Shown piece by piece: positions 1 through 4,321 of a stretch of 5,801 nt of DNA (position 1 is the first letter of the stretch; every line of letters begins with the position of its first letter). Both the position numbers and the translations under genes were made by a program. The stretch spans positions 1 to 5,801 of the forward strand of contig JALGZO010000567.1 of assembly GCA_025774865.1 (NCBI GenBank), read 5' to 3'. A model generated the notes under the pieces. The model was not told where the DNA came from. It did no database searches and was given only the letters and a program-made list of their open reading frames with translations. The DNA is from a bacterium (GTDB lineage: Bacteria > ARS69).

Positions 1-1
1 G

Positions 2-403
2 GAAGGCGAAGTTGCCGTCTCGGGCGACGGGGCGAGCTGGATGTGGGTGGGATTGATCAACCAGCTCAACGGGGTCGCGCTGGCGACCGACTCGCCCGTC
101 ACCGGCACCGGTGTTCTTCCACCGACTCCCGGTTCGATTCTGCTTTCCACCCCACGACCGAACCCGCATCGCGGCACCGGGGGCTCGGTCTTCCACTTCA
201 CGCTTCCGTCGCCGGAAACGATCCGTTTCTTGCTGTACGATGTGCGAGGTCGCTTAGCCGCGTCGAGACATCCGGAGCGGTTCCGGGCGGGGCCGCACAG
301 CGTGTACTGGGATCCGGGCGTCGGCGCGTCGGGCACCTACTACGTGCGGATGACGACGGATTCGGGGCGATCCGCCGGAACGCGCTGGGTGTTGCTCCGG
401 TAG
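2..403 (+). CDS. C-terminal fragment of a secreted protein with FlgD-Ig-like sorting domain (5' end missing)
   Basis: The reading frame is open from base 2 and ends at a TAG, giving the last 133 residues of a longer protein. The first ~45 residues look like the end of a beta-sandwich domain that I cannot name. A Pro/Thr/Gly-rich linker (about residues 46-60) follows. The last ~70 residues match the FlgD-Ig-like / type-IX-like C-terminal domain pattern: a PRPNPHRG entry motif, an LYDVRGR strand, then G-x-H-x-V-x-WD, SGTYYVRM and a terminal WVLLR. In FCB-group bacteria such domains direct proteins across the outer membrane or to the surface, so the protein is inferred to be exported. The internal ATG at 41 is not a credible start, because the frame continues upstream in coding-like sequence. 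Its stop lies only 25 bp from the stop of the convergent FG-GAP gene, whose C-terminal domain is of the same kind. The catalytic or binding part lies outside the window, so its function is unknown. Confidence 0.8.
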   Translation, partial: EGEVAVSGDGASWMWVGLINQLNGVALATDSPVTGTGVLPPTPGSILLSTPRPNPHRGTGGSVFHFTLPSPETIRFLLYDVRGRLAASRHPERFRAGPHSVYWDPGVGASGTYYVRMTTDSGRSAGTRWVLLR

Positions 404-428
404 CGACCGCGCCGGGGCGGCCACCGTT

Positions 429-2639
429 TCATCGCACGACGACCAGCCGCAGCGTCCGCTCCGTCTCCGAAGTCCGGAGCCGCAGGAAGTAGATTCCTGA
501 CGACACCTGCCTTCCGAGCTCGTCCCGTCCGTCCCAGATCGCGACGCGGTAGCCCGGCTCGAAGTCGTTCCGGACCAGGGTTCTCACTCGCCGGCCCGTC
601 ACGTCGTGCAGCGACAGATCGGCCGATCCGGCCAGGTGGCCACCCTCCAGGAACGAGATGCGGAGCTCCCCTCCGCGATACGGAAGGGGCCAGGCCGCAA
701 GCGAACCCTCGGGCCCGAACAGGGCCTCGCCGAGGGCGTACTCCTCGTTCAGTCCGTTGATCGCCGTGAGACGGTAGAGGGTCCCGGCTTCCGCGCGGGA
801 ATCGTGATACGAGGTCGCTTCCGTCTCGACGACGGTGGTCCAGTCGCGGCCGGTCGTCTTCTCCAACCGGTAGCGAGAGAGGACCTCCGGTCCCGGGTCC
901 GTGCTCCAGGTGAGCAGGGCCCCCGACCCTTCTCCTGGCGCCGGCTTCGTCCAGAAGAAAAGGAGTCTGACCGACCCACGGATCGTGTACAGGGAATCCG
1001 ACACCGCACTCCCGCCGATCGACGGATTCTCCGGGGTCACCTTCACTCTCGCGTACCGTGTCGGGCGGTTCGGCACCACGATCGCGAGCGAGTTGGTCTC
1101 CGCATCGCCCACTCCGCTCCGCAAGAGCGAATAGCTCCCGCCCCCGTCGACGGAGAGCCACACATCGGCGGGCTCCGCCCCGCGCCAGGAAATCGTCTCC
1201 GTGGCGCCGACGTTCCAGGTGACTCCGCCGGCCGGCGAGGTGACGAAGTAGCGGTTGCAGTCATAGACATAGGCTCGTCCCGCGTTCGATCCGCCAGCGT
1301 CATTGAAGGTCGCGCCCAGGATCAAATCGCCGAACCCGTCGCCGTTCACGTCCCCCGCGCCGGACACCGAGGTACCGAGGAGGTCGTTCGGCTCACCGGT
1401 GAAGACGAAGTCGGCCACGGCGTCCGCCGCTGACCCCCCGAAGTAGACGTAGGCCCGGCCCGTCGCGGTCCCTCCCCGCGCCCGTCCCCTCGTTCCCGCG
1501 GCGTCGTGGGTCGACCCGACGATGACGTCTCCGAACCCGTCCCGGTTCACGTCCCCCGCCGATGACACGGCGATCCCGAACCAGTCGGAGACGGCCTCGC
1601 CGGTGAGAGTCAGATCCGGCACCGCGTCCGGCGCGGACCCACCGAAGTACACGTAGGCGCGGCCCGCGTTCGCTCCCCCGGCATCGTGGTTGATCGCGCC
1701 CACGATCACGTCGGCCAACCCGTCGCCGTTTACATCCCCCGCCGACGAGACCGAGCGACCGAAGTCGTCGAGAGCGGCCTCGCCGGTGAGTATGACGTCG
1801 GGGACGGCGTCGGCCCCGCGTCCGCCGAGGTAGACGTAGGCTCGCCCCGCGTTCATCCCCGCGGCATCGTTGGCGTTCGCCCCCACGATCAGGTCTGCGA
1901 ACCCGTCGCCGTCCACGTCTCCCGCGGACGAGACCGAGATTCCGAAGTTGTCACCGGCGGCCTCGCCGGTGAGGACGAGGTCGGCCACCGCGTCCATCGA
2001 GCGCCCTCCGTGGAAGAGGTACGCGCGGCCCGCGTTCGTCCCACCCGCGGCGTCGCGGCTCGCCCCGATGATCACATCGGCGAAGCCGTCCCGGTTGACG
2101 TCGCCGGCGCCGGAGACCGAGACGCCGAGCTGTGCCCCCGCCGTCGCTCCCGTGATCACGAGGTCGGCCACGGAGTCCATCTCGGCTCCCCCGTAGTAGA
2201 GGTACGCGCGCCCCGCGTCCGATCCCCCGGCGTCGTTGAAGTGCGCACCGACGATCACGTCGTCGAACCCGTCGCCGTTCACGTCCCCGGCCGACGAGCC
2301 CCGCCCGAATTCGTCGGTCAACGCCTCGCCCGTGAGCACGAGATCCGCCACCTCGTCCGTGGCCGGTCCGCCGAAGTAGAGGTAGGCCCGGCCCGCGTTG
2401 ATCCCCCCGGCGTCGTTGAAGCGCGCTCCCACGATCACGTCGTCGAAGCCGTCGCCGTTCACGTCCCCGGCCGACGAGACGATGCCGAACTCGTCCCGCT
2501 CCGCCTCGCCGGTCGGTGCGAGCTGAAGACGGTGGACCGCGGAGGGGGGCTGCGAGAGCGCGGGGCTGCTCGAAACCACGACGATGATGGCGAGAAGACG
2601 GTGCAACGGCTGGCTCCGGACGGGGCTGGACCCATCCAT
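429..2639 (-). CDS. Secreted FG-GAP repeat (integrin-alpha-like beta-propeller) protein with FlgD-like C-terminal domain
   Basis: The 736-residue product begins with a signal peptide: hydrophobic core LLAIIVVV at residues 15-22, likely cleavage near ALS-Q at 29/30. Residues ~43-461 hold seven FG-GAP repeats of about 60 residues, each with a D-V-[ND]-x-D-G-x-x-D calcium loop (first Asp at 59, 119, 180, 241, 302, 363, 430) followed by VIVGA and AGRAY[VL]Y strands. In integrin alpha chains seven such repeats form a seven-bladed propeller, so this is probably an extracellular calcium-stabilised binding or adhesion module. Residues ~463-554 resemble the Ig-like 'TSPAGG-x-x-W-x-VG' modules seen beside FG-GAP and sorting domains; ~556-640 look FN3-like (SRYRLEK, TLYRLTAING); ~641-736 form a FlgD-like domain (LHDVTGRRVRTL, WDGRDELGRQVSSGIYFLRL). 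The ligand is unknown. No Shine-Dalgarno precedes the ATG at 2639. A TTG at codon 12 (2606) has GGAG seven bases upstream and still leaves a usable signal peptide, so the true start may be there. Blades 1 and 2 are near-identical in DNA and blade 6 carries a basic insertion. Confidence 0.93.
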   Translation of the reverse strand: MDGSSPVRSQPLHRLLAIIVVVSSSPALSQPPSAVHRLQLAPTGEAERDEFGIVSSAGDVNGDGFDDVIVGARFNDAGGINAGRAYLYFGGPATDEVADLVLTGEALTDEFGRGSSAGDVNGDGFDDVIVGAHFNDAGGSDAGRAYLYYGGAEMDSVADLVITGATAGAQLGVSVSGAGDVNRDGFADVIIGASRDAAGGTNAGRAYLFHGGRSMDAVADLVLTGEAAGDNFGISVSSAGDVDGDGFADLIVGANANDAAGMNAGRAYVYLGGRGADAVPDVILTGEAALDDFGRSVSSAGDVNGDGLADVIVGAINHDAGGANAGRAYVYFGGSAPDAVPDLTLTGEAVSDWFGIAVSSAGDVNRDGFGDVIVGSTHDAAGTRGRARGGTATGRAYVYFGGSAADAVADFVFTGEPNDLLGTSVSGAGDVNGDGFGDLILGATFNDAGGSNAGRAYVYDCNRYFVTSPAGGVTWNVGATETISWRGAEPADVWLSVDGGGSYSLLRSGVGDAETNSLAIVVPNRPTRYARVKVTPENPSIGGSAVSDSLYTIRGSVRLLFFWTKPAPGEGSGALLTWSTDPGPEVLSRYRLEKTTGRDWTTVVETEATSYHDSRAEAGTLYRLTAINGLNEEYALGEALFGPEGSLAAWPLPYRGGELRISFLEGGHLAGSADLSLHDVTGRRVRTLVRNDFEPGYRVAIWDGRDELGRQVSSGIYFLRLRTSETERTLRLVVVR
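1257..2513 (-). repeat. Seven tandem ~183-bp coding repeats (FG-GAP blades)
   Basis: Successive repeats begin at the TGE/TGA motif of residues 43, 103, 163, 224, 285, 346 and 414, giving periods of 180, 180, 183, 183, 183 and 204 bp. The best conserved DNA is the calcium-loop block, which recurs on the + strand as a variant of CCGTCGCCGTTCACGTCCCC. Repeats 1 and 2 both lack one residue after the FG dipeptide compared with repeats 3-6. Repeat 6 is seven residues longer. Repeat 7 lacks the closing GG-x-x-x-DAVADLVL strand and runs into the Ig-like segment. Confidence 0.92.
2604..2617 (-). promoter_or_regulatory. Candidate ribosome binding site and alternative TTG start of the FG-GAP gene
   Basis: On the minus strand, GGAG (2617-2614) is followed by seven bases and then a TTG in frame at codon 12 (2606-2604). 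The upstream ATG at 2639 has no purine-rich site before it. Starting at TTG would give a signal peptide of about 18 residues, with His-Arg before the hydrophobic core. The GGAG match is short, so this is a suggestion only. Confidence 0.4.
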
Positions 2640-2667
2640 CGTACGGGGCGAGGCAGCTACGTCGCAA
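2638..2667 (-). promoter_or_regulatory. Candidate sigma70-type promoter of the FG-GAP gene
   Basis: On the minus strand TTGCGA (2667-2662) and TACGAT (2643-2638) are separated by 18 bases, each matching four of six consensus positions. Transcription would start near 2631. That is inside the longest possible reading frame but about 25 bases before the TTG at 2606, so this promoter fits the alternative start. Hexamers at this level of match do arise by chance. Confidence 0.38.
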
Positions 2668-2692
2668 GCGGGCGGCGGCGGAATCGCCGGCG

Positions 2693-2701
2693 TGGTACGC
2701 T
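2693..2701 (+). promoter_or_regulatory. Possible extended -10 element of the beta-barrel gene
   Basis: TGGTACGCT fits the extended -10 pattern TGnTAnnnT and lies 10 bases before the ATG at 2712. No -35-like hexamer is visible upstream in the GGCGGCGG tract. A start seven or so bases downstream would leave almost no 5' leader, in keeping with the missing Shine-Dalgarno. Weak, single-motif evidence. Confidence 0.25.
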
Positions 2702-2711
2702 ACCGGCCCTG

Positions 2712-3311
2712 ATGCGCACGTACTCGCTCTCGATCTCTCTGGCCGCCCTGCTGGGCGCCTCGATTCTCGCGGCGCCGTTCGCGCACGCCACCGGCGAGGT
2801 GACGGTATACGGCATCCGTCACGAGCCGATCGGTGAGATCGGCAAATTCGTCGACGGTTCCTGGGGCGGCGGCGCGGAGGCCCTGTTCGACCAGCCGAAG
2901 CGGCACCCCGGACTCTCCTTCGGAATCGGGGGCGATTTCGTGAGCCTTCACTCCCAAGCCCGAGACGCGGACTACTTCCGGATCTTCAGCGGGGCGCGGC
3001 TGCGTTTTCTGAACGAGCGAATGCTGCGTCCGTACGTCGACGCGCACCTCTCCTTGGTGCGGCACTCCCTCACGGGGACGCTGGCGGCCCCCGCCTTCCG
3101 GAGCTGGGGCGCCGGCTACGACGCCGGCGTCGGGCTTCATCTCAATCCCTTCGATCGAATGACGGGCTTCGTCGGCCTGCGCTACCTCCAGAGCTTCGGC
3201 TTGCAGGGCGAGGGCGCGAACTCCGACATCAAGATCAACCCGCAGTACTGGAACGCCTACGGGGGCATTGCCTTTACGTTCGCTTTCCTCGAGGTCGCCG
3301 AGGGCGGATAG
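2712..3311 (+). CDS. Probable small outer-membrane beta-barrel protein
   Basis: The 199-residue product has a clear signal peptide (hydrophobic residues 7-22, cleavage expected after AHA at 24-26). The mature part alternates polar and hydrophobic/aromatic residues in about seven strand-like stretches: roughly 50-58, 68-80, 87-99, 106-118, 131-144, 150-162 and 179-193. They are joined by short turns or polar loops such as LNPFDRM and GEGANSDIKINPQ. This is the look of OmpA-like / opacity-type barrels or 'outer membrane beta-barrel' proteins, but I recognise no family-specific motif. The last strand ends GIAFTFAF, followed by seven extra residues (LEVAEGG), so the usual terminal aromatic is not the last residue. 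The ATG at 2712 is chosen because it begins the signal peptide; the frame stays open far upstream only as antisense of the FG-GAP gene. No Shine-Dalgarno is visible. It is divergent from the FG-GAP gene across 72 bp. Its role (structural, porin or receptor) is unknown. Confidence 0.82.
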   Translation: MRTYSLSISLAALLGASILAAPFAHATGEVTVYGIRHEPIGEIGKFVDGSWGGGAEALFDQPKRHPGLSFGIGGDFVSLHSQARDADYFRIFSGARLRFLNERMLRPYVDAHLSLVRHSLTGTLAAPAFRSWGAGYDAGVGLHLNPFDRMTGFVGLRYLQSFGLQGEGANSDIKINPQYWNAYGGIAFTFAFLEVAEGG

Positions 3312-3316
3312 GAGCG

Positions 3317-3350
3317 AAAAAGACCCCGGGCTCGACAGAACCCGGGGCCT
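3317..3350 (-). terminator. Intrinsic terminator between convergent genes, strongest for the minus strand
   Basis: A 7-bp perfect stem, CCCCGGG (3324-3330) with CCCGGGG (3341-3347), encloses a 10-base loop. Beyond an A-C mismatch two further pairs (3322/3349, 3321/3350) can form. Read on the minus strand the stem is followed by TCTTTTTCG, a good U-tract, so it should end transcription of the jelly-roll gene 40-70 bases past its stop. On the plus strand the hairpin is followed by the pyrimidine-rich CTCTTCGTTC, a poorer tract, so it may also serve the beta-barrel gene less efficiently. Confidence 0.85.
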
Positions 3351-3389
3351 CTCTTCGTTCCCGGCCGCCTCACGGCCGAGTCTCGTCGT

Positions 3390-4118
3390 TTAGCGATAGA
3401 GGCTCTTCACGCCACCCCAGCTCTTGCTGTCGACCGAGATCGGTCCTTGCGTCGTGACCGTGTCGAAGTATCCCGGGCCGCTGAAGGACCGGAAGGCGAT
3501 CCCGCCCCCGGCCCACGTGTTGTCGGCGGCCACTACGGTGTTGAGAAGAGTCGTTCCGTCGGTGTCGTACAGATTGGCCGCCATGCCTCCGCCCACGCTC
3601 CAGATCAGCTCCACGCGGTACCACTTGAACGCTACCCACCCGTGTGGAACTTCCGCGAGGTTGAGGAAGTCGTAGTTGTCGTTCCGCTGAATGATGAACG
3701 AGGCCGTGTTCAGTCCGAGGACCACGGAGTAACAACCGGCGATCGACGCGCCGAACCCGATGTAGTTTCGGCCGGTGGAGCTGGGCGAGCGGGTCCACCA
3801 GGAAATGATGTCTCCCTGCCCCGCGAACGCGCCGGCATCGTCGCGCCAGAGCCAGCCGGTACCTCCGACCATCCGGCCGTTCTGATCCGCGTTGAACGGA
3901 GCCGCGCCGCTGAACTCCAGCCCGAAGTTGCCATCGTGCGCCGCCGCCCCGGTCGCCGCTGCGGTTACGGTCCCGGACGCGACGCTGTACTCGGTGATGT
4001 TCCCGTCTTCGAAGTCGTCCAGGGTCGCGCCCAGTGCGGGTATGGCGGAGAGAGAAAGAACGGCGAATCCTCCGGTCAGGATCCGCACGGCGAGCGGGAT
4101 CGATCGTTGTCGGCTCAT
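3390..4118 (-). CDS. Secreted protein with concanavalin-A/LamG-like jelly-roll fold (function unknown)
   Basis: The 242-residue product starts at the ATG at 4118, fixed by GGAGGA seven bases upstream. The frame stays open 46 codons further, but that part lies in the promoter region and lacks a signal peptide. Residues 1-30 are a signal peptide (hydrophobic 13-28, cleavage near ALG-A at 30/31). The mature protein begins with TLDDFEDGN-x-TEY, an opening common in secreted single-domain jelly-roll proteins. It continues with a strand-rich region of about 190 residues (NFGLEFSG, GDIISWWTR, KWYRVELIW, NLYDTDG, GGGIAFRSFSGPGYFDTV) typical of LamG/concanavalin-like sandwiches. This suggests carbohydrate or surface binding, but no catalytic residues can be named. 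It ends in a short tail, SKSWGGVKSLYR, set off from the domain and quite unlike the FlgD-like endings of the two other secreted proteins here. The gene faces the beta-barrel gene tail to tail and is divergent from the sensor gene. Confidence 0.85.
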   Translation of the reverse strand: MSRQRSIPLAVRILTGGFAVLSLSAIPALGATLDDFEDGNITEYSVASGTVTAAATGAAAHDGNFGLEFSGAAPFNADQNGRMVGGTGWLWRDDAGAFAGQGDIISWWTRSPSSTGRNYIGFGASIAGCYSVVLGLNTASFIIQRNDNYDFLNLAEVPHGWVAFKWYRVELIWSVGGGMAANLYDTDGTTLLNTVVAADNTWAGGGIAFRSFSGPGYFDTVTTQGPISVDSKSWGGVKSLYR

Positions 4119-4125
4119 GTCTGAT

Positions 4126-4131
4126 TCCTCC
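4126..4131 (-). promoter_or_regulatory. Shine-Dalgarno of the jelly-roll gene
   Basis: GGAGGA on the minus strand, seven bases before the ATG at 4118. It decides the start against the longer open frame reaching 4256 and fits the signal peptide that follows. Confidence 0.88.
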
Positions 4132-4145
4132 GGTTGGATGCCAAT

Positions 4146-4201
4146 GTCCTGTCGCGGCCAGGACGCGAAGCGCCCTCGCCAGGACAAGTCATAGCGCTTC
4201 G
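4146..4201 (-). repeat. Direct and inverted repeats in the leader/promoter of the jelly-roll gene
   Basis: GCCAGGAC occurs at 4157-4164 and 4178-4185, exactly 21 bp apart, and each copy is followed by AGCGC (4169-4173 and 4193-4197). GTCCTG (4146-4151) forms an inverted repeat with CAGGAC at 4159-4164 (7-base loop) and can equally pair with the second copy at 4180-4185. A perfect 8-bp inverted repeat, CGAAGCGC (4166-4173) and GCGCTTCG (4194-4201), encloses the second copy and reaches into the predicted promoter. The arrangement could be an operator or a leader RNA structure; which one cannot be told from sequence. Confidence 0.6.
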
Positions 4202-4216
4202 GCCCCCGGAGTTCAA
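4188..4216 (-). promoter_or_regulatory. Candidate sigma70-type promoter of the jelly-roll gene
   Basis: On the minus strand TTGAAC (4216-4211) and TATGAC (4193-4188) are separated by the optimal 17 bases, each with four of six consensus matches. Transcription would begin near 4181 and give a leader of about 60 bases that includes the GTCCTG hairpin and the Shine-Dalgarno. Confidence 0.45.
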
Positions 4217-4284
4217 TGCAATCGACAAGGGGGAGGGAAACCCCTGGGCGGCTCACCGGCTCGCCGAGAGGATCGATTAGGGTG

Positions 4285-4290
4285 TACGAT
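4285..4290 (+). promoter_or_regulatory. Possible -10 element of the sensor gene
   Basis: TACGAT lies 31 bases before the ATG at 4322 and would give a leader of about 25 bases containing the strong Shine-Dalgarno. No convincing -35 hexamer lies 16-18 bases upstream, so it may need an activator or another sigma factor, or be chance. The same hexamer lies 31 bases before the alternative TTG start of the FG-GAP gene. Confidence 0.3.
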
Positions 4291-4307
4291 CGGTGCTCCG
4301 GGCGCCG

Positions 4308-4315
4308 AAGGAGGT
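4308..4315 (+). promoter_or_regulatory. Shine-Dalgarno of the sensor gene
   Basis: AAGGAGGT, a near-perfect complement of the 16S 3' end, ends six bases before the ATG at 4322 and fixes that start. Confidence 0.9.
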
Positions 4316-4321
4316 CGAAGG

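Noticed and set aside
407-420. Small hairpin CCGC-GCCGGG-GCGG in the 25-bp gap between the first two genes
   Set aside because: Only four base pairs and no T-run on either strand, so it cannot be called a terminator.
340-1161. Minus-strand open frame of 273 codons overlapping the FG-GAP gene's 3' half
   Set aside because: Out-of-frame shadow of the real gene with arginine-rich, domain-free translation.
1686-2711. Long plus-strand open frame antisense to the FG-GAP gene and continuous with the beta-barrel frame
   Set aside because: It is the mirror of a GC-rich tandem repeat whose codons avoid stops in this frame. Its translation is low-complexity Val/Arg/Asp/His, while the minus-strand frame has a signal peptide and clear domains.
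3447-4124. Plus-strand open frame of 225 codons antisense to the jelly-roll gene
   Set aside because: No Shine-Dalgarno, signal or domain; the minus-strand gene is well supported by start signal, signal peptide and terminator.
4228-4245. AGGGG / CCCCT hairpin between the divergent jelly-roll and sensor genes
   Set aside because: A five-pair stem with alternative pairings, no U-tract and no link to either start; expected by chance in GC-rich DNA.
4119-4256. 46-codon N-terminal extension of the jelly-roll gene
   Set aside because: The extension has no ribosome site and would bury the signal peptide; the ATG at 4118 has an ideal Shine-Dalgarno.
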